This document shows, in pieces, positions 20,776 through 32,562 of a DNA stretch of 64,000 nucleotides. The first letter of the stretch is position 1, and the number at the start of each line of letters is the position of its first letter. Position numbers and translations under genes: made by a program. The notes under the pieces are model-generated. The model did not search any database and was not told where the DNA came from. It saw only the letters and a program-made list of their open reading frames with translations. The stretch lies in the NCBI GenBank assembly GCA_029948255.1, contig JALIZF010001888.1, forward strand, positions 434,001 to 498,000, in the 5' to 3' direction. Origin of the DNA: Telmatactis stephensoni (taxonomy: Eukaryota > Cnidaria > Anthozoa > Actiniaria > Isophelliidae).

Positions 20776-23700
20776 ATGGAGGTTGAGCGAGTCGGTAGTA
20801 ACCCTAATTTGGTCCAGCCACCGGGCAAACCGCCCAAACCATACCCAAGGGTTCATAGACATTCATTACAATCTGGTGAAACTTTGACTCGGTTTAACAA
20901 GCTAACAAGACATTCTAGTCAACCTCGTTTACGAAGAGACGGAGTATCTGGTTCACTGAGCAACTTGAGCCTCGAAAGTTCACAAAGATCATCGAGTCTT
21001 GCTCAGCTGAATGCGGAGTCTCTTGCTGTGTCAGGAAAGACTTTGAGTGCCAGTAATTTAGCTGCTGTTTCCGATTCTAATCTTTCGATCAAAGAGGCAG
21101 TACCTCCACGAAGTTATGACCAACCACATTCCTCCAATTCGTCGGTTAAAAGACATTTTGAGGTCATGGTAAAACGGTATTTTCTTCAACTAACTGAGGG
21201 GTGTGGGTTTGACACCTGTACTAACAGATTTTGCTGTTCTGGTGAAATGGGGTCCAAATTTACTCACCAACTGGCAGCAATTGTGAGCATAGAGCTTGCA
21301 TCGCGTAATCGAAAGTTCTTTTGTATGGAACAAACTTCTAAACCTCTACCATCAGATCTATTTCAAGGAGATCCAGATGAACCAAAACCATTTTTGCATT
21401 GCCTTTTTTCCACTTCTCCATTTCAGTCCCTTTTTGAGTACAGTCCAATATCGAATCTTTCCCGTCATGGTAGTTATGCCGTCCTCAGAAGTTCACAGAG
21501 TAGTCTTAACCAGATATCCAAGGAGAAATCTCTGTCACACTCTAATCTCAAAAGACTAAGCAATGCTGATTTGCTCTCAAGCCAGCCAAGAGAACCTGCT
21601 GAAGGCCAACAAGATGGAGAGCCTGTTTCAAGTAGTAATTTAAAACAAGATGAGAAAGCTCCCATTGCAAGCAGTTCAGTTGACTTAGATGTTGAATTCT
21701 CAAAGATGAATTTGTCAGGGAATCGTGTTAATGAACAAGATTTGTTTTCAGATGTTGCATGGGACTTGCATGGCTCAACCAGCTCTCAGAATGAGATAGT
21801 TTCTCTTGAGGAATTTGAAAAAGAATGTGCCCTAGAGATGTCTGGAAACATCCAAGAATTTTCCTTGACTCATTTAACTTTAACAATGTTAGAAACTTCT
21901 GTTGACAAATATAAAGAGTGTAATGATCCATCTTTTCTTGTGAATACCATCAGAACTGTGTTCACTTCTATTGAAGCATTGAATGAAAGCTTCAGGAAAG
22001 ACACTCCTGACAAGGGGGATATTCCATGGGATGAACTGGACATTGATGCTGTGCGAAAAGCATACAGTCTTCTACTTAGCTTAGAGCCCAGAGAAACATT
22101 TGTCACTCCACTATTAAATGCAACAGAAATTCACATTGTCACTTTGGAGTCTTTGATAATCACTCCAGATGAAATCTACCAGTTAGTTGTGTTGTTAGAA
22201 AATCCACTCTTGGTTACCACACAAGATTTGCTACGAAAGCTCTGCATAATCCTCAACAAGCTTCCAACAGAAACAAGGCAGGCATTGGTGGTTATTTTGT
22301 CTCGATACAGCACTGAAGGGTTCCAAAATCTTATAAAGGTATAATTAAAAGTAAACGAAGAAAGAAATACAGGAATAAAGGGGAATAATTATATTACAGA
22401 TCTTTTGTCTTTACCTAGCTAGGCTGAAAAATTGATGAGCGAGACACTGTTGATGTGCCATGGTTTACTAAAAACCCCATGTTGAGCAACTTTTGCCTTT
22501 CCTTAGAAGTTTTATTTTGGAAAAAAATTATCAGAATACAGGAATTTAGCAGACTGAACTTACAAACAGTTTTACAAATTTTCCATCATGGTTGCCACAG
22601 GGCAGGGAAAAGTCAGGGAATTCAACTTTCATTTATCTGGAGAAAAGTTAAATTTTGAGCAAAAGTCAGGGAACAGTCAGGAATTTCATTGTTCACACAG
22701 TAAATTTGAAAATGCATGGTCCCTCCTAGCTTGGTATGATGGTTTTATATCATTGTCATCTGCTCAATGTGCAAGCCAATGAGAAGAGTTGTTTTAATTG
22801 AAAACAGAGGATCTGGGAAAATTAAACTTTAGTCAAGGAATTTTGTGATTGGTTTATTGGCAACCATGCCCATGTTTGTGTACATGATGATGTGCTAAAT
22901 TCCACTGCTGTTTTCACAGGTTTTTCAGACATTCCTTGACAAGCATATCCATCCAAACCAATGCACAGAACCTTATCTGATTGAAATATGCAAAGTGATG
23001 GCTATCTTTTATGATGCCTATAAACTTGCTGTCAGTGAACCTAGTCCTTTACAAGATATTTTATCTATATCTGTCTTCTATTCTGATGATCTTTCTAGAA
23101 AAGTAGATTTTAAGAAAGAATATGAAACATGGAGGGCAATCAACAGGTATGATTCAGGGGGTGGGGTTGGGGAGTGTGGGGGGAGGGGGGGCTAGCCAGT
23201 ATTTCAACAAACTGAAAGGGGTTTCTTCTTTGGTTTTGTCGATAATTATTTGTGGGCATTTACCGCTGTGTCTTGCTAAGGTGCTGAATCATATGTGAAC
23301 TGAGTTTGTTTGATGTGTTCTCTTGCTGTATAGCACCAGCAACAGAAAAAAAAAACACCATGTACATGTAGGTCTGCTGAAAAGATTATTTCTTTATTCT
23401 ATTTGACATCTAGTTTTAGGATTTATGAGATGCTTCGTCATTGGCATTTTCTTAATTTGAATTACAATAGCTAACTGCCAAAAACAAAAGGCATTAGGCA
23501 TGGGTATTGAGAAAGTAGTCAGTGAATATTAGGTGCAATATTTATAAGTGGACAATCTCTATTTCATTGTACAAATAGCTTTAAAGCTTATCAGAGGGAA
23601 GTCAGAATCAGAGTGAGAGATCAATCTGAGAACACTGTGTACCAGAGCTGTTTTTGCATGAATGTAAAAAAAAATCCTTTGCCATCTGACTGTGAAATTA

Positions 23701-24033
23701 AGTTTAACAGTGTGTAGTACGTACCATCATTGGCTTGTCTAAGGGTTTTGATTGGTGAAGACATCAACATTGACCAATGCTGATGAGACACAACTCTGAG
23801 ACATAGTGTAAAATACAGCACAATCATTCATTCATTCATCCATTCATTCATCCATCCATCCATCCATTCATTCATTCATTCATTTATTCATTCATTTGTT
23901 TGTTTATATGTTTATATTTACTATACAGCAGCTCAGATGCTTCTGAAAATGAAATGTCACTATTGGAATTCCCCTTCCTGTTTGATCCAGCATCAAAAGT
24001 AAGTTTGTAGCCCTTTGTGTGTGTGTGTGTGTG

Positions 24034-24122
<89 letters not shown>

Positions 24123-27100
24123 CTCCTACAAGCCACTCCTCCACATAGATACAGTATGTGGATTTACTCCTAATTAGTTAATGAATGGAAATGTACTTGG
24201 AAAGATGTTAGAAATAGCATGTATGCTTCAAAAAGTAGTAAATAAGACTCAGAAAAATATGAGCCTCCAGCAGGGTTTCAACCCATGATCTTTGGATTTC
24301 CATCTGATAATGTAACCACTGAGCCATTGAAGGCTCTAATGGTGAATAGGTCGTTGATCTTATTTATGGCTGGTCCTCAAGGTCTAAACCCTGCTGGGGG
24401 CTAGGATTTTTCTGAGTCTTATTTACTACTCATTGAAGCATACACATTATTTCTAACTTAATTAGTTAATGTTAGTTATTGTGTATTTGGAAGTCAAATT
24501 TTGTTTGTACATAAGTTATTGTACAGTATTTTTCCTGATGTAAAGATGTACAATTTCCTTGTAGAAAATAATATTGCAAGTTCCTCACTCTTTTCATTCA
24601 TTTTCAGGTACGTGTTATGCATATTGATGCAGTGTGGCAGATGCGTGTAGAGTACCAAAATGCAATAGTGCACCAAGCAAGAGTTCAACAAGCTGAACAT
24701 GTTTTTGAGAAGACAGAAAAGAACAACAAGTTTGGAGATGCTATCAAGTCAGCCACTTGCCCTTTCTTGGTTCTCTCTATAAGACGTGACCATATTATAT
24801 CAGACACACTAACTCAAATTTACTTAAAAGTGAGCAGACTTTCATATTTGTTAAGCTAGTTGTTCTTGTATTAGCGTCTTCTTACACTCTACATGTAAAT
24901 TCTGAATAGTTAATTTCCCTGAATAGTGGAATAATTATTACAGTGATAATCAGCAAATGGCTTGTATGATCTTCATTTGGATTTTGGATTTTTCTGATCT
25001 TGTTATTAACTTTGTTGTGAAATATGCAAGTCAGATCAGGAAAAGTTAGTGGAGAGGTTATAATAGAACAATATATTAATAACAATTAATATTAAAAGTA
25101 AAGTAAAGTAAAGCGACCATATTTAACATCGATAACTCATAACAGTAATTCAACTGACAAACCTGAGGTCGACGGTGTGCTCATTTTACTCCCCTCTCTC
25201 CATTAGTGCTCCGTTTTAAGGGTATTTAAAGCTAATTAAAGCTACACAGATTGGAAAGAAGTCGAAACAAGGATGTGAGGTCTGGCTGGGGATCGAACTC
25301 AGGACCTCTCACACCGAAGACCGCGCACTAACCAACTGTGCCATCCTTGCTCCATATTGTTAAAATTATTGATAATTATTAAGACTTTTAATTAGTTTTT
25401 GCTGTAATTTTTTCTTGCAAGACAGTATTGAGATGTTATAATAGAATATTGGGTGGTTTTTTTTTTCATTTCAGGAAGGTGATCTGAAAAAGCCTTTAAA
25501 GATTAAGTATACTGGTGGTGGAGAACAGGGTCTAGACATGGGAGGATTACAAAAAGAATTCTTCCATATGATTGTGGATTCAATTTTTGAATCAGGTCAG
25601 AAACCATTGCATTTACTGTGGGAATCAAAGAACTTTGGATACCTAGAAATATTGCAGGGCATACTGAAATATTCCAAGAATGTGTCTGTTGTTTTTTGGC
25701 CAATCAAAAATGGTTTTCTAACCACAAAGATACTGATCAAGTTTCTGATTGTTCGTCAGAGACACTCCTGAAATATTTCTCAGTGCCCATGTTTTTTCAT
25801 TTTGCACAGCTATATTTCTTTTGTAGATATTTGCTTTATCCATTAGAGATATCTCATTCAAATGGAATGAACACTTGAATAGACCTTTCCCAAATTTGCT
25901 TCAGTGCACATGGACAATAGAGGGATTTCATGGCAGCCATGTTTGTGGGCAAGTACAATTTTTGAATGACAAAAGATTTCATTTCTCATGGGAGAAGAGG
26001 TTTATTATTTTGACCACAAACATGGCTGCCATGAAATCCCTCAGTCTATAGTTTCAAGTCAAGGTTGGACTTGATAAACACAATAAAATAAAATAAATGA
26101 ATGAAAGCTTTAAGCCAAACCTCATTTGGAGGTGTACTGTAATTGGGGAAAGGTCTATTCAGATGAACAGCAAAGCTCAAGATTCACTGACATTCTTTTT
26201 TCAGACTTTGGCATGTTCACTTACGTTGCTGAGACAAGATGTATGTGGATAAATGGCTGGTCCCTAGAATCTGAAAAAGAGTTTGAATTAGTTGGTGTTG
26301 TTTTGGGATTAGCTATCTACAATGGTGTAATCCTTGATGTCCATTTTCCACATGTTATTTACAAGAAATTGCAAGGCTACACCCCCAACCTACATGACCT
26401 GAATGGCTTGCAGCCATCTCTAGCTAGAAGTCTAAAAGAGCTGTTAGAGTTTGAGGATGATGTAGAGGATGTTTTCTGCTATTCCTTCCAGGTAAAAATC
26501 TCTGGAACACCCCTGTATAACCCAAATATGGGAGTGTGCCCCCCCCCTTGTTGAGAGATTTGGATGTAGGAATCCCCAGATTTTAACTGTATTTTATCTG
26601 GCACTTGACCAGTGGGTTTGTGGAGGGCTTGAGCACTCATTCAGAGCAGCAGAACAGCAAAATGTGTCCAGTGGAAGAAGTTGGTGCTTGAAAGATACCC
26701 ATAGCAGGCAAAAACCCTAATCACAAGCACTTCTTAGAAACATGATTCCTCCTTCTTCTCAAGTCTATGCAAGGTTTGATTTCAATATCTTGTTGAATCA
26801 TGTTTCTATTCATATTAAAACATTTGTATGCCATTGTTTCATCAGGTATCCAATATGAATGTTTATGGTAAAATTGACAATATTGACCTGTTACCCGGTG
26901 GCTCTGAAATCCCAGTCACCAATAGTAATAGGAAGCTATTTGTGGAACTTTATGTTGAGTATCTTCTGGTGAATTCTGTTGCAAAACAGTTTGATGCGTT
27001 TTCAAGAGGATTTCACAAGGTAAAGTGTTGACAGTGCTGACAGGCAGATGATATACAGTGATGTTAGGAGCAAGTTTAGCTTAGTTGGTTAGTGCATCAC

Positions 27101-27860
27101 TTTCTGATGTGAGAGGTCCTGACTTGGTTGCCGATGGTGGTTGATGATGATGGTGATGATGATGGTGGCGATGAGTCACCCTATTAAAATAGTTATCTAT
27201 CTATCTATGATGATGATGATGGTGGTGGTGGTGGTGGTGATAACAATGGTAGTGGTTGGTGGTAGAAATGGTACTGGTGCTGAGAATTAAGCTATGATAG
27301 TTATGTTAGTTGATGATGATGATGATTGTTAAGGATGATTAAGAAATGATGGTGATGATGATGAAAGAGATTGTTACATAAAAGTGCCAGAATACTTCAT
27401 TCCATCCTAGTATTGTGCAAAAAATCATATGATCAATTTACATATTCCTCAGGTATGCGGAGGAACAGCACTAAAACTCTGCAGTCCAGAAGAACTTGAA
27501 CTGCTCATCTGTGGATGTCCTGTCCTGGATTTCAGTGATTTAGAAATGGCAGCCACATATGAAGATGGCTACACAGCACAGCACCCTACAATCAAAATGC
27601 TGTGGAATGTCTTCAAAGGAATGACCATCCAACAAAAGAAAGCTGTGCTAATGTTTGTCACAGGCAGCGATAGAGTGCCATTGAAGGGATTATCTAATCT
27701 GACTTTTATTGTGCAAAAGCATGGAGAAGACTCAGATCGACTACCAGCGGCTTTGACGTGCTTCAATAGGCTACTCTTGCCACCCTATGGCTGTGAAGAG
27801 AAACTCAAAGAAAGGCTGATTATTGCTATTGAAAATAGTAAAGGCTTTGGACTTACGTAA
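20776..27860 (+). CDS. UBE3A: UBE3A/E6AP-type HECT E3 ubiquitin ligase, 8 exons, complete
   Basis: The exons are 20776-22338, 22920-23146, 23929-23998, 24608-24829, 25475-25595, 26205-26491, 26846-27019 and 27453-27860 (stop TAA). The product is 1023 residues, against about 850-875 in human. The HECT ligase takes ubiquitin from an E2 onto a Cys and passes it to substrates. Residues 1-124 are Ser-rich and look disordered. Residues about 125-190 are an AZUL zinc finger (RYFLQLTEGCGFDTCTNRFC), diagnostic of UBE3A. About 220-340 is another low-complexity stretch. The HECT domain covers about 680-1023. The catalytic Cys is C991 in LTCFNRLLLP, 32 residues before the end, the same distance as in human E6AP. 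The C-terminus KGFGLT fits. ATG 20776 was chosen because it has G at -3 and G at +4; the frame upstream of it has no ATG. Confidence 0.95.
22587..22869. repeat. TGGTTGCCA-ended repeat in UBE3A intron 1
   Basis: It starts CATGGTTGCCACAGGGCAGG and ends TTGGCAACCATG, short terminal inverted repeats. It is full of GTCAGGGAA words. A second copy lies in reverse orientation at about 53533-53889 in a SOS intron, sharing the ACCATCATACCAAGCTAGGA block or its complement. Confidence 0.7.
23820..23890. repeat. CATT/CATC microsatellite, UBE3A intron 2
   Basis: Imperfect tetranucleotide repeat ending about 38 bases before the exon-3 acceptor. Confidence 0.85.
24017..24120. repeat. GT then GA dinucleotide microsatellite, UBE3A intron 3
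   Basis: About 9 GT units are followed by about 42 GA units. It begins some 20 bp after the exon-3 donor at 23998. Its length is likely to vary between individuals. Confidence 0.95.
24184..24458. mobile_element. Foldback element with tRNA-like segment and 13-bp flanking duplication
   Basis: The flanks carry a direct repeat TAATTAGTTAATG (24171-24183 and 24459-24471). The arms include GTAGTAAATAAGACTCAG and its complement. Within the left arm, read on the minus strand (about 24336-24262), is a tRNA-like piece with GGCTCAGTGGTTA and GGGTTGAAACC, similar to A and B boxes. A 13-bp duplication is unusual for DNA transposons and fits target-primed retroposition, so the element may be an inverted-repeat SINE derivative. 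Confidence 0.6.
25095..25352 (-). mobile_element. tRNA-derived SINE, minus strand, UBE3A intron 4
   Basis: Read on the minus strand the head (25352 downward) has TGGCACAGTTGGTTAGTG (A-box-like) and GAGTTCGATCC (B-box-like). A body follows with ACCCTTAAAACGGAGCACTA, then a TTTAC-repeat tail near 25095-25113. A head-truncated second copy lies on the plus strand at 35568-35665, and a related tRNA-like head at 27074-27135. Confidence 0.72.
25876..26163. repeat. Foldback element close to UBE3A exon 6
   Basis: The outer arms are TGAATAGACCTTTCCC and GGGAAAGGTCTATTCA. The inner arms are AGGGATTTCATGGCAGCCAT and its complement. The right end is only about 42 bases from the exon-6 acceptor at 26204, so the hairpin could affect splicing of the HECT-domain exon. 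Confidence 0.65.
27074..27360 (+). repeat. tRNA-like SINE head followed by GAT/GGT simple repeats
   Basis: GCTTAGTTGGTTAGTGCATC (27078-27097) and GATGTGAGAGGTCCTGA resemble the head of the SINE at 25095-25352. Imperfect GATGGT, ATCT and GATGAT repeats follow. It lies in UBE3A intron 7. Confidence 0.6.
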
Positions 27861-29142
27861 GAGATAATTTGGAGTGAATAAGATTTTATCAATAATTTCT
27901 AAGTAAAAATGTGAAACAAAACTATCTTAAATATTAGATTTATTTAATTCAGTATTTATAGATGTAAAGTGTGAGACATTTGTCAATCATGCATTTGGTA
28001 TCAATACATTACTTTTACGTATATTGTACATAGCACGTAAACTGAGATTTTCATGTTTTATAAAAGCATAAAAATACTTGTTCAAGCGAAATTCAAGTGG
28101 TATTTTCTCTACTTTGGAAGTTCACAGCGAACTTCGTTGGGGAAATTCGAGCTGACTTCTCACGCTAATAATATACATGAAAAAAATCTCGATGCTGATT
28201 GGCTAAGAGCAGTGCTGTTTCAAGGAAATTTACTGGTGCAGAAAAAAGGAAATTTAGCACAGAAAAAATAGAAATTTAGTGCAAATTTGAGTTTTAAAAA
28301 CACGCCAAAATCAATTTTCTTAGTTCTGCTGTTGATCACATTATCTAGCATCAAAACTATGTATATTGATCACAACAGACGAATTCTGATGGGAAAAAAT
28401 GCGAACTGAAAGTTGAATTAATTTTAAAAAAAAGTGGTACGTACGTTTTAGAAAAAGTATTTTCTCTTTTCTAATTCACAGCAACACATTTTTTTACTAA
28501 AAATTTATAGGCATTGCAAATTTGTAGTCAATCACCTTGTTCTCCTCTATATACCTCCATTCTCATAAACAATTATATTGCCAGTTATAGTTGAAGACCT
28601 TTTCACCAGTGGAAGTTTTTCGAATGGCTCTTGGTTATTGAAGGACTTGGGGTGCTTACCAATTCTGGTTTGAAAAACAAACGGTATATATGTGCCATTC
28701 CGATCGGAACTAAGTTATGGAAAACTCGCCGTCTTCCGATAGAGGTATTCCACTTTTCCGACCACCTTGGTTCTTCCGATAGACGGGGTTTCCAGCTCTT
28801 TTTTTACCATTAGCAAACGAATTTCCAACCGGATGGATTGGTATAAATGGTAAGCACCCTATTTTTGGGTTTTATAGAGGATAATTCATGTGTTCAGGTT
28901 GGGTTGGAACAATGTGAAGTAAAGAGTGTATTTCACAATAGCCCTAAAATTAAAATGCCTACCCACTGTATTTTTCCGTCATACAGATATGCTTATTGAA
29001 TGTAAAATGATAATATAATAATATATTTTTAAGAATTATCTTATTTGATGTGTAAAATTGAGTGTGCGAATTCATTAAACGAATATGAGTTTGGAACTGA
29101 TCTGAGTTTGAAGTTATTCGCTCGCTATTTTTTAGCTAATAT
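27861..29142. other. UBE3A 3' flank
   Basis: No exon was seen. It contains the inverse copy of the 12905 repeat (about 28130-28270) and a foldback element at 28649-28860, then AT-rich sequence up to the LTR. No consensus AATAAA was spotted close to the UBE3A stop. Confidence 0.5.
28649..28860. repeat. Inverted-repeat element ended by GGGTGCTTACC
   Basis: The ends are GGGGTGCTTACCAATTCTGG and a matching ATGGTAAGCACCC. The arms are short and the interior AT-rich, about 212 bp. Internal TCTTCCGATAGA is repeated twice. No coding capacity. Confidence 0.55.
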
Positions 29143-29943
29143 TGTTACGGGGCATAAATCACCGATTTATGCCGTATTTTTGTAAACCGATTTATTCAGA
29201 ATTTTATGTTTCTTTTCTTTCTATTTTAATGTTTATCTCTGTTGTTTACCCTATTTTAATTTAAGAAATGCTATCGAGGAATCTTATTGGTTGCTAGTTT
29301 TGTTACTTGCGTTTTTCCAATAAAGCTGAAGTCGGAACTCTCTGAGCAATCAGGTGCTTACGGGTGGTTCACGCGATAGGCACTTGAGAAGTGCCAGAGA
29401 GTACACTATGGCCCTGGTTTCCCTGGAAACCCTGGCACAGTTTATTGGAGAAACACTGGTAATTATATTCGAAACCGATTTGTTTCAATGATCTCACTCA
29501 GCTGTTATGCTGGCGTGCTTCCCCCTAGTTATGCATAATAGCACGCCCTAAACAAATAAAAGCTGCTTGAGCTCTTTGGACAGATTGTGTTTCCAGTAAG
29601 TCCTACTTTCCTCATTTCTTGTTACCTGTTTGTGTATTGTACTTTTTCCTCTCTGTCAGCTATTGTAACTAGGTATTGTCTTGCTGGAATCATAGAGATT
29701 TCTCTTTGAAACCTCTCCCTTGATGGTCCAGTAAACACAACCTAATGAGCTTGCCTTTTCCTTAGCAACCAATAGAATTCGAGCATTTCCAATACTTTCC
29801 CCCCTGAATTAGTTGTTACAATTACTCAGCTCTTAGTTAGTATACCTCACTTGTTAGCCTACACTCAAACTGTAAAGACTTATGTTGGAGAGAATAAATG
29901 AATTTGTAACGGTATTCGTAGTCCCCATTCACATACTGTTACA
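29143..29943 (+). repeat. LTR, plus orientation
   Basis: Begins TGTTACGGGGCATAAATC and ends CACATACTGTTACA, giving the usual TG...CA frame. It is followed by AAACTGGTGAGTGAACCCGG, a possible primer-binding site. Its partner at 34091-34891 has the same length in reverse orientation. Confidence 0.85.
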
Positions 29944-30561
29944 AAACTGGTGAGTGAACCCGGGTAAAGTTCCGGCACAGGAAAAAGAAAAAGAAAAGAA
30001 AAGGAAAAGAAGAAGAAGAAGAAGAAGAAAAAAAAAGAAAACCCATACCTTGGTATCAAGGTTCAGGCTGGCTGAACGCTGTGAAGCCGATTCCACAACA
30101 TCAGAAGAGGACCAACAGATTCACGGACAGAACCTCTTCGAAAAATTGGAACAACGATTTCCAATTCCAGAGAATAGTCGTCCACGGCAAGTCCTTGACC
30201 GAGAAACCACACTAGCCATATTAAGGAGGTTAAAGAAATTGGTGAATCGACTGCCTGCGGAGTCCTTCAACAACTAACCGTGAGTTTGTCTTTTTGTTTT
30301 TTTTGGCGGGTCCCTGCCCTTCTGTTTTATGTCAGCACAGGTTTTTCTGTTCCTTTTGTGCAAAAGGTTTACTTAAAATTGACACTACCTGTTAGCTACT
30401 TAGTTATGCAAAAATCGTATTAATTATTCATTTCTGTATGTGAAGTTTTTGCGTGATCATTTGAGTGCTCCGTAGGGGGTTGATTCAAGGAATTTATTGT
30501 TATCACGTCTTGGTTTGACTGTTATTTCTTTTATTTTTATGTTCACCATACTGGGGTCTGT
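29944..30561 (+). other. Retroelement leader with unassigned basic open frame
   Basis: The region after the left LTR holds an open frame at 29954-30277 (107 codons). Its first third is a Lys/Arg run made by AAG/AAA simple repeats; the rest has a short charged segment around ERFPIP-like and ILRRLKKL-like residues. I do not recognise it. It may be leader or degenerate N-terminal gag, or chance. Confidence 0.35.
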
Positions 30562-30565
30562 TTAA

Positions 30566-32290
30566 GGTGTTTCAAAGTAGTTGTTGACGCGCTACACCTC
30601 TCATTCTAAATTCGCGATTTCATGGACTTCTTCTCGTCGGATCAAAATATCCTTTGGACCAATTATCAAGCAAAGATTGAATTTTTGAATGATAGTAATT
30701 TTAAGTCAATCCGTGTTTTTACAGCAAAGATAATCAATGATCGTTTAAATCAGTCTTTCTAAAATATCTCCCGTTTACGATGAGCTTTTGAAAAACAAAA
30801 ACATAGGCCTAAAACTTCACATTCATGCACACATACTTATAGTAAAATCAAAGAGTTTAAACAGAGCGATTTCGAGTTCTAGACGCAAACATTTTTTATA
30901 CGTATTTTGCGTCGCAAAAACTAAGGTATAGCTTGTCATGCAGAAAAGAAATACTCGGCGCTCAAACATATGCGCCAAAATACTGAAAACACGTTGCTAT
31001 ATTGTTGTTCTTTCTCTCTGGTAAATTGCACTGGTTTAAGTGTTCATTTGGCGGAGTTATGATTTTTCTTCTGATAGTATGTGGGATTCACTAGCTGCGA
31101 CAATTTTAACTTTCAAGCGGCGTAAGAGATATCTCTTCAAGTCATCACTGTTTAGAGCCCAAAATCACGGATATACTTACTCAAAGTATCATAAAACACG
31201 CAGAAGAAATTTATTAAATTTGATGTAAAGCAACATTTTTAAATTTCACTTGAATACAGTGTTTCAAACGCGCCGGAGTAGAATCAAACCCGTGTGTACA
31301 AATGCATGACGATGGCGTGATGCTTGCTAATTATGTCACGCTACATTACTTCGCGCCCGTGTTACGACGCATTTGCATATAGTGCCTTTACAGTAATTGT
31401 CTCGCCTTTGACTTCACCAATTTCGAGTTTTGTGTGATCCTTTCAGTATAGTTCCTAGTTCAAATAAAACCGCGGTATGCAAATGCGTCGTAACACGGGT
31501 GCGAAGGAATGTAGCGCGACATAATTAGCAAGCATTACGCCATCGTCATGCATTTGTACACACGGGTTTGATTCTACTCCGGCGCGTTTGAAACACTGTA
31601 TTCAAGTGAAATTTTAAAATGTTGCTTTACATCAAATTTAATAAATTTCTTCTGCGTGTTTTATGATACTTTGAGTAACTGTATCCGTGATTTTGGGCTC
31701 TAAACAGTGATGACTTGAAGAGATATCTCTTACGCCGCTTGAACGGTTAAAATTGTCGCAGCTAGTGAATCCCACATACTATCAGAAGAAAAATCATAAC
31801 TCCGCCAAATGAACACTTAAACCAGTGCAATTTACCAGAGAGAAAGAACAACAATATAGCAACGTGTTTTCAGTATTTTGGCGCATATGTTTGAGCGCCG
31901 AGTATTTCTTTTCTGCATGACAAGCTATACCTTAGTTTTTGCGACGCAAAATACGCATAAAAAATGTTTGCGTCTAGTACTCGAAATCGCTCTGTTTAAA
32001 CTCTCTGATTTTACTATAAGTATGTGTGCATGAATGTGAAGTTTTAGACCTAGGTTTTCGTTTTTCAAAAGCTCATCGTAAACGGGAAATATTTTAGAAA
32101 GACTGATTTAAACGATCATTGATTATCTTTGCTGTAAAAACACGGATTGACTTAAAATTACTATCATTCAAAAATTCAATCTTTGCTTGATAATTGGTCC
32201 AAAGGATATTTTGATCCGACGAGAAGAAGTCCATGAAATCGCGAATTTAGAATGAGAGGTGTAGTGCGTCAACAACTACTTTGAAACACC
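30566..32290. mobile_element. 1.7-kb palindromic element flanked by TTAA
   Basis: Arms of about 815 bp (30566-31381 and about 31474-32290) are near-perfect complements separated by about 92 bp. The ends are GGTGTTTCAAAGTAG and its complement. TTAA borders both sides (30562-30565, 32291-32294), the target preferred by piggyBac-type transposases, though the end sequence is not the usual piggyBac one. No transposase frame is visible. It is nested in the LTR composite. Confidence 0.75.
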
Positions 32291-32562
32291 TTAAGTAGTG
32301 TTTTTATTTTTGTGTTGCAGTTATATATATACATTTTTTCCCCACCCTCCCGCCCTTTGTTTCTACGGGATATTGTGAGAGTGTTTTACCGCTTTTCTTC
32401 TGTTGATCGGTAGTTGGTTGCCGTTATTTTATTGTCACCCTGTCGCTCAATCGCATTCAAACTCGCGCGTCGGCCAAACGCAGTGCTTGTTCTGATTGTT
32501 CTCTTGTTACTTCATTATCCTCACTACTCCCACCTGTCTTTACTGTAACATCACCGTCCGCA

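Noticed and set aside
23884..24144. Minus-strand frame with Ser-Leu repeats
   Set aside because: It is a reading of the GA dinucleotide microsatellite in UBE3A intron 3.
29954..30277. Basic 107-codon frame as an RNA-binding protein gene
   Set aside because: The Lys/Arg stretch is an AAG simple repeat; the rest has no recognisable fold and it lies in the retroelement leader. Kept only as a low-confidence feature.
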